From positions 2,914,001 through 2,978,000 of the forward strand of contig NZ_CP092430.2 in assembly GCF_022374935.2 (NCBI RefSeq): a stretch of 64,000 nt of DNA, written 5' to 3'. Made by a program: the position numbers and the translations under genes. Below are positions 36,889 through 44,573 of the stretch, one piece after another (the first letter of the stretch is position 1; each line of letters begins with the position of its first letter). The DNA comes from Mycolicibacter virginiensis. GTDB taxonomy: Bacteria; Actinomycetota; Actinomycetes; Mycobacteriales; Mycobacteriaceae. The notes below the pieces were generated by a model, which was not told the origin of the DNA, did not search any database, and saw nothing but the letters and a program-made list of their open reading frames with translations.

Positions 36889-38061
36889 CTACCCAGTGCC
36901 GGACAGCGCCTCGTGGCACACCCGTACCGGATCGGCGACGCCGGAGGCGGTGCCGGCGGCCCGCCGCGCCGCATCGCGATAGCTCGGCGACGCCAATACG
37001 GCGCCCACCGCGTCGGCCAATGCCGGCCCGCTCAACGGCCGGATCAGTCGCCCACTGCCTTGGCGCACCACGCGATTGGCGATCTCCCACTGATCGCCAC
37101 CGCCGGGCACCACCACCAATGGCACCCCGCCCAGCAGTGTCTTGGCCACCATGCCGTGTCCGCCGCCGCAGACCACCACGTCGGCGTGCGTCAACAGTTC
37201 GTCCTGGCGCCCCAACCCGGCGACGGCCCACGCCGGCAGCTCCAGGGGCGCACCGCCCAGCCGCGACACCGCCAGCCGGGCACCGTCGGGCAGTCCGGCC
37301 CCGGGCACCAGATGCTCCAGGGCAAGCTCGGCCAGACCGGCGGCTCCGGTGGCGGCGGTCGACGGTGCCACCACCACCAGCGGGCCCGAGCCCGGCGGTA
37401 CGGCCAGCACCTGCTCGGTCGGCTCAAAGTGCAGCGGCCCGACGACGACGGCCTCGGCGGGCCAGTCCGGCCGCGGCACCTCGAGTGCGGGCAGCGTGGC
37501 GATCAGGCGCCGCAGCGGCCCGGGATCGTCGGCCGGCAGACCGATCCCTACCCGCGCTTCGGCGCGCTGGCGCAGGCCGCCGCGTACCGACCGTGCGCTC
37601 AGCGAGCGCATCACCGCGTCCCGCAGCCGGCCGCGTACCCCGGTACCCGGCGCCAGCCCACTGCCGATCGGCGGCAGTCCCGTCGACGGCAGGTACAGCG
37701 GGTGCGGACTGAGTTCGACCCACTCGATGCCGAGCAGCTCGGCGGCCATTCCCCCACAGGCCGTGATGACGTCGGAGACCACCAGATCCGGCGCCAGAGC
37801 CCGCAACTGATCACGGTTCTCCACCGCCATCCGCGCCGCGCGGTGGTGCAGCTTGGCCCCGTCGTCGGCGTCGTCGTCGGCGGCGGTGGGATCGAGTCCC
37901 AGCAGCTCCGCGGCGTCCACGCCGGCGGCACGCGCGGTGTCGAGCCACTGCACCCCGGTCAGCAGCGTCGGGGTGTCTCCGGCCGCCGCGAAGCGCTTGC
38001 ACAAGGCGATCGCCGGGAACGCGTGACCGGGGTCTGGGCCGGCAACCACTACGACTCGCAT
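36889..38061 (-). CDS. UGT-like (GT1) glycosyltransferase (Rv2739c-like)
   Basis: A 390-aa GT-B fold glycosyltransferase. The N-terminal Rossmann half starts VVVVAGPDPGHAFPAIALC (the GHAFPA glycine-His motif of acceptor-side UGTs). The sugar-nucleotide signature is near the end: VVCGGGHGMVAKTLLGGVPLVVVPGGGDQWEIANRV. Donor and acceptor are unknown; homologs modify hydrophobic acceptors. Start is ATG MRVVVVAG; the frame is open another 126 codons upstream but across the divergent ephG gene. No Shine-Dalgarno is obvious. Confidence 0.85.
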   Translation of the reverse strand: MRVVVVAGPDPGHAFPAIALCKRFAAAGDTPTLLTGVQWLDTARAAGVDAAELLGLDPTAADDDADDGAKLHHRAARMAVENRDQLRALAPDLVVSDVITACGGMAAELLGIEWVELSPHPLYLPSTGLPPIGSGLAPGTGVRGRLRDAVMRSLSARSVRGGLRQRAEARVGIGLPADDPGPLRRLIATLPALEVPRPDWPAEAVVVGPLHFEPTEQVLAVPPGSGPLVVVAPSTAATGAAGLAELALEHLVPGAGLPDGARLAVSRLGGAPLELPAWAVAGLGRQDELLTHADVVVCGGGHGMVAKTLLGGVPLVVVPGGGDQWEIANRVVRQGSGRLIRPLSGPALADAVGAVLASPSYRDAARRAAGTASGVADPVRVCHEALSGTG

Positions 38062-38090
38062 CGGCCTACCGTGCCACAGCCCCACAGGCT

Positions 38091-38096
38091 TAGGGT
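38091..38096 (+). promoter_or_regulatory. Putative -10 hexamer TAGGGT of ephG
   Basis: TAGGGT ends 7 bases before the ATG at 38104; leaderless layout. Confidence 0.55.
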
Positions 38097-38103
38097 GGCA
38101 GGC

Positions 38104-38550
38104 ATGACCGAACTGACTGGCCAGCCGAGTGCTGTCGAGGCCGCCGCCAACATCCGCACCGTAGAGACCTTCCTCGACGCCCTGCGCGACGAGGACCTCG
38201 ACACCGCGGCGGCGGCACTCGCCGAGGACGTGGTGTATCAGAACGTCGGCCTGCCTACCATCTACGGCCGCAGTGCCACCATCGGGGTGTTTGGGCGGAT
38301 GGCCGGCCGGGCAGGCTTCGATGTGAAGATCCACCGCATCGCCGCCGAGGGCTCGTCGGTCCTGACCGAGCGCACCGACGCGCTGACGCTGGGGCCGTTG
38401 CGGCTGCAGTTCTGGGTGTGCGGAGTCTTCGAGGTGCACAACGGCCGTATCACGTTGTGGCGCGACTACTTCGACTTCCTGGACATGTTCAAGGCGACGC
38501 TGCGGGCGGTGGCGGCCACCGTGTTCCCGGCGCTGCGCCCGACGTTCTAG
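38104..38550 (+). CDS. ephG: Limonene-1,2-epoxide hydrolase family protein EphG
   Basis: A 148-aa epoxide hydrolase of the limonene-1,2-epoxide hydrolase class (NTF2 fold). The Asp-Arg-Asp triad is visible as Asp92, Arg90 and Asp121 (ERTDAL and LWRDYFD), and the water-positioning Tyr45 and Asn47 lie in VYQNVGL. M. tuberculosis EphG (Rv2740) is the same size and acts on bulky lipid or sterol epoxides. The start is a leaderless ATG. The stop TAG is part of the next gene's -10 hexamer. Confidence 0.93.
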   Translation: MTELTGQPSAVEAAANIRTVETFLDALRDEDLDTAAAALAEDVVYQNVGLPTIYGRSATIGVFGRMAGRAGFDVKIHRIAAEGSSVLTERTDALTLGPLRLQFWVCGVFEVHNGRITLWRDYFDFLDMFKATLRAVAATVFPALRPTF

Positions 38551-38553
38551 GGT
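38548..38553 (+). promoter_or_regulatory. Putative -10 hexamer TAGGGT overlapping the ephG stop
   Basis: The TAG stop of ephG begins TAGGGT, which ends 7 bases before the GTG at 38561. This supports a separate leaderless transcript for the DUF5313 gene. Confidence 0.5.
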
Positions 38554-38560
38554 CAGCTCT

Positions 38561-38983
38561 GTGCGTCAAAGTCCCAAGCCTCAGCGCCCAAGCCCGATCC
38601 AATACCTCCGGTACTGCTACGGACGCCCGCTGCCCCCAGAACTGCTGGACTGGGTCCGCAACGACCTGGCCGGCCCGGGTGCCACCGTCCGGATGATCCT
38701 GCGTGCCGCCGTGCCGACGACGCTGATCCTGATCCCGTTCTGGCTGTTCCCGACGGACTTCATGACGCGGTTCAGCATGACGTTTCCGATCTGGTTCATG
38801 GTGATCCTGTTCGCCCACGCGCTCAACAAGGTGTGGCGCACCCACATGCTCCGGATGCACGGCCTGAACCCGGAGCTCGCCAACGCACGTAAACGCGAGC
38901 GCGACGCCCACATTCACCGGTCCTACGAGGAACGCTACGGTCCGCGGCCGGAATCGGTCGATCAGCGCAGCGACGACATCTAG
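38561..38983 (+). CDS. DUF5313 membrane protein
   Basis: A 140-aa mycobacterial protein. The conserved N-terminus QYLRYCYGRPLPPELLDWVRNDLAG is followed by two membrane helices at about 42-62 and 66-86 and a basic C-terminal tail (KRERDAHIHRSYEERYGPRP). Unknown function. GTG start at 38561 is set by the upstream hexamer. The stop overlaps the stop of the convergent gene (shared ctag at 38980-38983). Confidence 0.82.
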   Translation: MRQSPKPQRPSPIQYLRYCYGRPLPPELLDWVRNDLAGPGATVRMILRAAVPTTLILIPFWLFPTDFMTRFSMTFPIWFMVILFAHALNKVWRTHMLRMHGLNPELANARKRERDAHIHRSYEERYGPRPESVDQRSDDI

Positions 38984-39816
38984 ACGACCCGGGGCAACTC
39001 GGCCAGTTCGTCGAATGCCTGCGCCCAGCCCAGCATCCGGTCGGTGGCGCCGACCAGCTCCTCGCGGTAGCGCCGCTGCGACATCGGGGAATTCGTCGGA
39101 TCGCCGGCCGATGTCATCGAGCCGTCATTGGCTGAGGCCACCAGTTGCGCTGCGGCGGTGACCATCTCGTTGTACTGGCGAACACCGGCACTGAGTTGCG
39201 CGGTGAACGCGTTGATCGTCGGCACCAGGTACTGACGTGACTGGGCGCTGTGCTGCACGGCGCGCTCCATGGACACCACCTCAGCCGCGGTGGCCGCCAT
39301 GGTGGACGCGGCGCGGTTGACCGCGGCCGTCAGTTCGGCAATCTCATCGGCGGGCAACAGCCGGCCCCGCTCGAGCACGCCGAGCAGCGAGACCATGCCC
39401 CGCTCGGAGGCGCCCAGCGCGTACATCGCCGGCCGTGCCGCCGATCCGGGCGGCGGCAGGCGCCGCCCCGCGGCGGGGCGCGCGGCGGGCAGTGGCGCCG
39501 CGCGCAGCCAGCGATAGCGCAGCAGCAACAGCGTCGCCGGGGCGGCCGCGCCCGCGGCCACCAGTCCGGTGATCAGCAGCACCCATACCGGCGTCGACCA
39601 CGACGCCAGCACGGCCGTCACCAAGGTCCAGAATCCGCATGTGGCAGTGAAGAACAGGCCCAGCCGCAGCGCCCACCGGCGCTTGCGCAGCATCCTGGCC
39701 CTCGGGTCGGCGATCGCACCCAGCTTGTCGGCAAGCAGGTCGGCAGCCTCACTGGCTCGGTCCACAGCACGCTGCAGCAGTGGGTGCCGTGCGCTGCTTC
39801 CCAGTGTCGCGGCCAC
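38980..39816 (-). CDS. Membrane protein in the clgR-pspA operon (Rv2743c-like)
   Basis: A 278-aa protein that, with PspA and ClgR, forms the mycobacterial envelope-stress module. The N-terminal helix (VDRASEAADLLADKLGAIAD) precedes two membrane helices at about 47-67 and 71-96, then a soluble helical C-terminal domain with probable coiled coil. In M. tuberculosis Rv2743c bridges PspA to the membrane. GTG at 39816 is chosen since it follows the pspA stop by 4 bases; the longer frame overlaps pspA. Confidence 0.85.
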   Translation of the reverse strand: MAATLGSSARHPLLQRAVDRASEAADLLADKLGAIADPRARMLRKRRWALRLGLFFTATCGFWTLVTAVLASWSTPVWVLLITGLVAAGAAAPATLLLLRYRWLRAAPLPAARPAAGRRLPPPGSAARPAMYALGASERGMVSLLGVLERGRLLPADEIAELTAAVNRAASTMAATAAEVVSMERAVQHSAQSRQYLVPTINAFTAQLSAGVRQYNEMVTAAAQLVASANDGSMTSAGDPTNSPMSQRRYREELVGATDRMLGWAQAFDELAELPRVV

Positions 39817-39820
39817 CTGA

Positions 39821-40645
39821 CTACCGTCCCAGCGGGTTCTCGGGGGTGGGGTTGGCGCCAGACTGCGGGGTTGCCGGGGTGGCCTGGCCGGATGCGGTGG
39901 CAGAACCGCCCGCGGGCAGCGACTCGCCCCGCATGGACGCCCGGATCTGCTCCAGCCGGGAGTGGCCGGCCATCTGCACACCGGCCTGCTCGACCTCGAG
40001 CATCCGGCCCTGCACCGAACCCTGCGCCAACTCGGCGGCCCCGATCGCATTGGCGTAGCGCCGTTCGATCTTGTCGCGCACTTCGTCGAGACTGGGAGTG
40101 GTTCCGGGGGCGGCGATCTCGCTCATCGAGCGCAGCGACGCGCTGACCTGCTCCTGCATCTTGGCCTGCTCAAGCTGGCTGAGCAGCTTGGTGCGCTCGG
40201 CGATCTTCTGCTGCAACACCATGGCGTTCTGCTCGACGGCCTTCTTGGCCTGCATCGCCGCCGACAGCGCCTGGTCGTGCAGCGCCTTGAGGTCTTCCAC
40301 GCTCTGTTCGGCGGTGACCAGCTGAGCCGCGAATGCCTCCGCGGCATTGTTGTACTCGGTGGCCTTCGCGCCGTCCCCGGCGGACGTGGCCTGGTCAGCC
40401 AGGGTCAGGGCCTGGCGAACGTTGACTTGAAGCTTCTCGATGTCGGCCAGTTGGCGGTTGAGGCGCATCTCCAACTGCCGCTGGTTACCGATCACCTGCG
40501 CGGCCTGCTGGGTCAGGGCCTGGTGCTGACGCTGCGCCTCTTCGATCGCCTGCTGGATCTGCACCTTGGGATCGGCGTGCTCGTCGATCTTCGAGTTGAA
40601 CAGCGCCATCAAGTACTTCCACGCCTTGACGAACGGGTTGGCCAT
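39821..40645 (-). CDS. pspA: Phage-shock protein A homolog (35-kDa antigen)
   Basis: A 274-aa PspA/IM30 protein. An N-terminal amphipathic membrane-sensing helix ([18 protein letters not shown]) is followed by long coiled coils (residues 25-215, rich in Gln/Glu/Ala) and a Pro/Gly/Ser-rich tail after about 235, the mycobacterial extra. It maintains envelope integrity under stress. It lies 106 bases after clgR, whose product activates this operon. Confidence 0.95.
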   Translation of the reverse strand: MANPFVKAWKYLMALFNSKIDEHADPKVQIQQAIEEAQRQHQALTQQAAQVIGNQRQLEMRLNRQLADIEKLQVNVRQALTLADQATSAGDGAKATEYNNAAEAFAAQLVTAEQSVEDLKALHDQALSAAMQAKKAVEQNAMVLQQKIAERTKLLSQLEQAKMQEQVSASLRSMSEIAAPGTTPSLDEVRDKIERRYANAIGAAELAQGSVQGRMLEVEQAGVQMAGHSRLEQIRASMRGESLPAGGSATASGQATPATPQSGANPTPENPLGR

Positions 40646-40751
40646 CAGTCAGCTCCGTCTGCTTGTTTTCCAGTGTTGTCGCTCTACCGCCGGTACCGGT
40701 GATCAATTTATCGGGTCGGCGGTTATCGGGTGAGTGTTCAGCCCGGGCGCG

Positions 40752-41102
40752 TCACGCCGAGGCTACCGATGCCAGCGTCCGAATCGGCGGGATGACGACC
40801 TTGGTGCCGGCGTCGATGCGGGTCACTGCGCCGCCGCGGGCGTTGCGCACTGCCAGTTCGGCCCGCTCGGCCTGCTCCAGCCGGGTTCCGGCGTCGAAGA
40901 GCACCGTCGACAACGGGATCCGCAGCGCCGCGCAGATCGCGTTGAGCAGCTCACTGGACGCTTCCTTGCGGCCCCGCTCGACCTCGGAGAGGTAGCCGAG
41001 GCTCACCCGCGCCGCGTCCGACACCTCACGCAGCGTCCGGCCCTGGGCGGTCCGAGCTTGACGCAGCACCTCGCCGACCGACTCCCGCAGCAATGTCGTC
41101 AT
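40752..41102 (-). CDS. clgR: Transcriptional activator ClgR
   Basis: A 116-aa Xre-type regulator. The helix-turn-helix is at about residues 20-45 ([27 protein letters not shown]). ClgR activates clp protease genes and the psp operon under envelope and redox stress. ATG at 41102 has GGGGGAG 5 bases upstream; a GTG two codons earlier lies in the ribosome-binding region and is disfavoured. The SigE-type promoter at 41151-41180 drives it. Confidence 0.94.
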   Translation of the reverse strand: MTTLLRESVGEVLRQARTAQGRTLREVSDAARVSLGYLSEVERGRKEASSELLNAICAALRIPLSTVLFDAGTRLEQAERAELAVRNARGGAVTRIDAGTKVVIPPIRTLASVASA

Positions 41103-41150
41103 CTGCACTCCCCCTCACGGGTCAACCTTGGAAAACCGACAGTCATCAAG

Positions 41151-41180
41151 TCAACGCGCGCGACTCCCGAAAGGGTTCCC
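41151..41180 (-). promoter_or_regulatory. clgR: ECF-type (SigE-like) promoter of clgR
   Basis: On the reverse strand GGGAAC (41180-41175) and CGTTGA (41156-41151) are 18 bases apart, the same elements as the sigB promoter. In M. tuberculosis clgR is SigE-dependent. Confidence 0.78.
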
Positions 41181-41186
41181 GGATTC

Positions 41187-41325
41187 GACAGATTCATGCG
41201 GCGGTCCCAGCTTCGCCTCTCCTCCGTCGAGCCTCGCTGAACCGACAGATTCATGCGGCGGTCCCAGCTTCGCCTCTCCTCCGTCGAGCCTCGCTGAACC
41301 GCCGGGCTCATGCGCCGGTCCCAGA
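41187..41325 (+). repeat. Array of 2 complete and 1 truncated copies of the 56-57-bp repeat
   Basis: Cores begin at 41205 and 41262 (period 57); a third begins at 41319 but is lost after tcccag. The linker is gacagattcatgcggcgg, related to the one at 6.3 kb (gctcatgcggcgg). The core carries one change from the 24-kb array (gagcctc for gaacctc). It lies between the clgR promoter and the pgsA3 stop, in the same orientation as the other arrays. Confidence 0.93.
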
Positions 41326-41348
41326 GCCCCACCGTCGGGCTCGTCGGG

Positions 41349-41945
41349 TCAGCTCCTGACTGGCCCGCCGCGCAGGTCGGTCACCGCCGAAACGACATAG
41401 TCCAGGCCGGTCAGTACCGTCAGGACCACCGCCGCGGTCATCACCGTCCAGGCCGTCACCAGCCAGGGGCCTGCCAGCGGCAAGATGAGCAGCCCGATAC
41501 CGACGGCCTGCACCAGGGTCTTGAGTTTGCCGCCGCGGCTGGCCGGGATCACGCCGCGGTGCAGCACTGCGAACCTGAGCAGGGTGATACCGATCTCGCG
41601 AACGAGGATCAGCACCGTCACCCACCACCACAGGTCGCCCAGCATCGACAGACCGATCAGCGCCGCGCCGATCAGCGCCTTATCGGCAATCGGGTCGGCC
41701 AGCGTGCCGAACTCAGTCACCATGCCGTAATTGCGCGCCAGGGTGCCGTCCAGCCGATCGGTGATGATGGCAATGGCAAAGATGACGAACGCCGCAATGC
41801 GGGTCTTCGGATCGTGGCCGTTCTCGGCGAACAGTGCCAGCAAAAAGACCGGGACCAGCCCCATCCGCATCACGGTCAACGCGTTCGCAAGATTGACCAC
41901 CGGGACATGCGTCACCGCTGGACCGGTTTTTGGCTGACCCGACAC
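41349..41945 (-). CDS. pgsA3: CDP-diacylglycerol-glycerol-3-phosphate phosphatidyltransferase
   Basis: A 198-aa CDP-alcohol phosphatidyltransferase with about five membrane helices. The full catalytic motif DG-x2-AR-x8-G-x3-D-x3-D is present in LDGTLARNYGMVTEFGTLAD followed by PIAD. It makes phosphatidylglycerol phosphate, the cardiolipin precursor. The GTG at 41945 is chosen because TATTCT ends 6 bases upstream and the length suits the family; a GTG ten codons later (41915) is the alternative. Divergent from argA. Confidence 0.92.
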   Translation of the reverse strand: MSGQPKTGPAVTHVPVVNLANALTVMRMGLVPVFLLALFAENGHDPKTRIAAFVIFAIAIITDRLDGTLARNYGMVTEFGTLADPIADKALIGAALIGLSMLGDLWWWVTVLILVREIGITLLRFAVLHRGVIPASRGGKLKTLVQAVGIGLLILPLAGPWLVTAWTVMTAAVVLTVLTGLDYVVSAVTDLRGGPVRS

Positions 41946-41951
41946 GGGGTC

Positions 41952-41957
41952 AGAATA
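41952..41957 (-). promoter_or_regulatory. Putative -10 hexamer TATTCT of pgsA3
   Basis: On the reverse strand TATTCT ends 6 bases before the GTG at 41945. Confidence 0.45.
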
Positions 41958-41987
41958 TCTGTTGCCCAGCCCGAAATGAGAAACCGA

Positions 41988-41993
41988 TACTGT
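41988..41993 (+). promoter_or_regulatory. Putative -10 hexamer TACTGT of argA
   Basis: TACTGT ends 6 bases before the GTG at 42000, giving a 174-aa protein, the same length as in M. tuberculosis. Confidence 0.55.
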
Positions 41994-41999
41994 GCAGCT

Positions 42000-42524
42000 G
42001 TGAATCTTGCGGCGGATCGACCCGCGGGACGGCCCGTGGTCCGGCGTGCGCGCACCTCCGACGTCCCGGCAATCAAGCAGCTGGTGGACGTCTATGCCGG
42101 CAAGATCCTGCTGGAAAAGAACCTGGTGACGCTGTATGAGGCGGTTCAGGAATTCTGGGTCGCCGAGGACGCCGATCAGCACGTGGTGGGCTGCGGCGCC
42201 CTGCATGTGTTGTGGTCGGACCTCGGCGAGGTACGCACCATCGCGGTGGACCCCACCCTGACCGGTCGCGGTATCGGACACGCGATCGTCGACCGTCTGC
42301 TGCAGGTCGCCCGCGAGCTGCAGTTGCAGCGACTGTTCGTGCTGACCTTCGAAACCGAGTTCTTCGCCCGGCACGGCTTCACCGAGATCGACGGCACGCC
42401 GGTGACCGCCGAGGTATTCGCGGAGATGCAACGCTCCTACGACGTCGGTGTGGCCGAATTCCTGGACCTGAGCTACGTCAAGCCAAACACCCTGGGCAAC
42501 ACCCGGATGTTGCTGATTCTCTAA
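42000..42524 (+). CDS. argA: Amino-acid (glutamate) N-acetyltransferase, short ArgA type
   Basis: A 174-aa GNAT enzyme catalysing acetyl-CoA-dependent acetylation of glutamate (and glutamine) for arginine synthesis. VRRARTSDVPAIKQLVDVYAGKILLEKNLV opens the fold; the acetyl-CoA pyrophosphate loop is LTGRGIGHAIV (Q/RxxGxG/A form), and FETEFFARHGF is conserved. Unlike enterobacterial ArgA it lacks the kinase-like regulatory domain. The GTG start is set by the upstream hexamer. Confidence 0.93.
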   Translation: MNLAADRPAGRPVVRRARTSDVPAIKQLVDVYAGKILLEKNLVTLYEAVQEFWVAEDADQHVVGCGALHVLWSDLGEVRTIAVDPTLTGRGIGHAIVDRLLQVARELQLQRLFVLTFETEFFARHGFTEIDGTPVTAEVFAEMQRSYDVGVAEFLDLSYVKPNTLGNTRMLLIL

Positions 42525-42529
42525 TCTCC

Positions 42530-43039
42530 CTAATCGATGACCAGATCGCGTTCCCGGCGCGTGGCGCCGATGAGAAAGCTGAACTGCCCGTCGGATTCCA
42601 TCCGGCCCTCACGGACTACCGATAGGTCAGCGATTCCCTGTTTGCGGGCCTGCTCGCGGACCTGTTCCTCGGTGATCATCTCTTTGCGCATGTTGGCGTA
42701 GAGGAATGCACCGTCGTAGATCACCAAGAGCGGTCCCGGCCGCAGCAGCCTCGCCACCGAAGGCCAGCGGTGCGCCATCCAGTTCAGCAGGTATGACCAG
42801 CCGATGATCACCCCGACGAGCAGGATGCCGTCGCTGATCGATCGGTAGCCGCCGGCCATCCCGTTCTGCGCCGCGTCGGCGATCAACACCACGACAATGA
42901 GGTCGGTGATGCCGTTGGTGCCCGCCTCGCGTTTCAATACCACCCGAAGCAACGCGTAAATCGCGATGTAGATGACGGTTCCACGGATGAAGATCTCCGA
43001 GGGCGGGGTATCGAAAGCGAAAAGTCGTGCCCAATCCAC
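42530..43039 (-). CDS. DUF421 (YetF-like) membrane protein
   Basis: A 169-aa YetF-family protein. Three N-terminal membrane helices (about 17-37, 44-62, 70-90) carry the TDLIVVVLIADAAQNGM signature, and a soluble C-terminal domain has GPLLVIYDGAFLYANMRKEMITEEQVREQ. Function is not established; Bacillus YetF relatives affect spore and phospholipid quality. GTG start at 43039 is supported by TAATCT 6 bases upstream. It converges on argA with a 5-base gap. Confidence 0.85.
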   Translation of the reverse strand: MDWARLFAFDTPPSEIFIRGTVIYIAIYALLRVVLKREAGTNGITDLIVVVLIADAAQNGMAGGYRSISDGILLVGVIIGWSYLLNWMAHRWPSVARLLRPGPLLVIYDGAFLYANMRKEMITEEQVREQARKQGIADLSVVREGRMESDGQFSFLIGATRRERDLVID

Positions 43040-43045
43040 GTGGCG

Positions 43046-43051
43046 AGATTA
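43046..43051 (-). promoter_or_regulatory. Putative -10 hexamer TAATCT of the DUF421 gene
   Basis: On the reverse strand TAATCT ends 6 bases before the GTG at 43039. Confidence 0.5.
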
Positions 43052-43080
43052 CGCGCCCTCGCGTCCTTGGAAAACTGTCG

Positions 43081-43120
43081 GTGTCCGGTCCGTGTCCGGT
43101 CCGTGTCTGGTGCGTGTCAC
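43081..43120. repeat. 11-bp tandem repeat, about 3.6 copies
   Basis: gtgtccggtcc occurs twice perfectly, then once with two changes (gtgtctggtgc), then gtgtcac. It lies in the promoter region of the WS/DGAT gene. Confidence 0.85.
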
Positions 43121-43211
43121 GACGTCCCGAACCCGAGGACTTCCGGCCCTGCCGCGCGCCGCCAGGACACGAGATAGTGGTACTGACAGTTGCAGACAAC
43201 TGGAGGTAGCC

Positions 43212-44561
43212 GTGGCCGAGCACCTGACCCCCCTGAACGCCGGCTTTCTGGGCGTCGAGGATTCCGACCACAACGTCAGCATGGCCACCGGGACGCTGGC
43301 CGTCCTCGACGGTCCGGTTCCCGACCATGCCTCGCTACAGGCAACGCTGGCCGAACGCCTGCGCGGGTGCCCGCGGTTCGGGCAGCGGCTGGTACGCCAT
43401 GCCTTGGATCTGAGCGCGCCCGAATGGGTGGACGACCCCCACTTCGACCTCGCCCATCACATCGGCCGGGTCGCGGCGCCCTCCCCCGGCGGAGACGCCG
43501 AACTGCACGCGGTGGTTGCCGACGTGATGTCCTGGCGGTTGGACCGCAACCGTCCGCTGTGGGAGATCTGGGTGATCAGCGGGCTCAGCGGTGACCGGTG
43601 GGCCCTGCTGATGAAGGTGCACCACTGCATCGCCGACGGCACTGCGGCCGCACACATGCTGACCGGCTTGTCCGACAACGGATTCGCCCATTTGGCAGCC
43701 CACGCCGCCGCAGCGACGACGCCACAGGGACGCCCGGTGCTGGACCTCAACCCGGTGCATTGGATGTACAACCTGCGTGGCGTCGTGGAGTTCGCGACCA
43801 GCTTGCTGCAACAGAGTGCGTCGTCGCTGAACGGTCCGATCACCAGCCGCCGTCGCTACAGCGCGGCACGTGTTCGGATCGACGACATCGAGCAGGTCTG
43901 TCGAGTCTTCGACGTGACCGTCAACGATGTGGTGTTGGCGGCCCTGACCGAGAGCTACCGCGACTTCATGATCCGTCGCGGCCAAGTGCCCCAACCCGAT
44001 TCGCTCCGCACTCTGGTGCCGGTATCGAGCACCTCCCGGAACGGGCCGGGCAACCTCGACAGCAGGGTTTCATTGCTGTTGCCGCGTCTGCCGATCGAGG
44101 AGTCAAACCCGGTGAAGCGGTTGCTGGCCGTGCGCTCGCGCCTGGCGCAGGCCAAAGCCGGCGGGCAGCGCCACGCCGGACGCGCGGTCATGTCGGCCGC
44201 GGGCCTGCTGCCCGTCGCGTGGTCGGCCTGGGCGGCGCGGTTGCTCGGACAGGTCCACCAGCGCGGCGTGGTGGCGTTGGCGACCAACGTCCCCGGCCCG
44301 TCGGAGCCGTTGCAGATCATGGGTTGCGATGTGATCGCGGTGCTGCCGGTGCCGCCGATCGCGATGCAGCTTCGCACAGGTGTGGCGGTCCTGAGCTACG
44401 CCGGGGAACTGTTCGTCGGGGTACTGGCCGACTTCGAGTTCGCTGCGGTCGACGAACTGACCCGCGGGTTGGAGGCCGCGGTGGCCCGGCTGGTGGCACG
44501 CAGCAAGCGACGCAAACCGTTGCGCGACTGGCATGGTCTGGCCCTGGTGCACAGCGCGTGA
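43212..44561 (+). CDS. WS/DGAT family wax ester synthase / diacylglycerol acyltransferase
   Basis: A 449-aa bifunctional acyltransferase that makes triacylglycerol or wax esters from acyl-CoA. The catalytic motif HHCIADG is at about residues 136-142, preceded by RPLWEIWVISGL, and PLWE and NVPGPSEPLQ blocks are typical. It is near the family's normal length (about 460 aa). GGAGG at 43202-43206 sits 5 bases before the GTG. I do not recall a counterpart between argA and ftsK in M. tuberculosis. It converges on ftsK. Confidence 0.9.
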   Translation: MAEHLTPLNAGFLGVEDSDHNVSMATGTLAVLDGPVPDHASLQATLAERLRGCPRFGQRLVRHALDLSAPEWVDDPHFDLAHHIGRVAAPSPGGDAELHAVVADVMSWRLDRNRPLWEIWVISGLSGDRWALLMKVHHCIADGTAAAHMLTGLSDNGFAHLAAHAAAATTPQGRPVLDLNPVHWMYNLRGVVEFATSLLQQSASSLNGPITSRRRYSAARVRIDDIEQVCRVFDVTVNDVVLAALTESYRDFMIRRGQVPQPDSLRTLVPVSSTSRNGPGNLDSRVSLLLPRLPIEESNPVKRLLAVRSRLAQAKAGGQRHAGRAVMSAAGLLPVAWSAWAARLLGQVHQRGVVALATNVPGPSEPLQIMGCDVIAVLPVPPIAMQLRTGVAVLSYAGELFVGVLADFEFAAVDELTRGLEAAVARLVARSKRRKPLRDWHGLALVHSA

Positions 44562-44573
44562 CCACGTCGGTAC

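Noticed and set aside
40690..40699. ClgR operator at the palindrome ccggtaccgg upstream of pspA
   Set aside because: The 10-bp palindrome does not match the CGCT-type ClgR motif I know; possible chance in GC-rich DNA.
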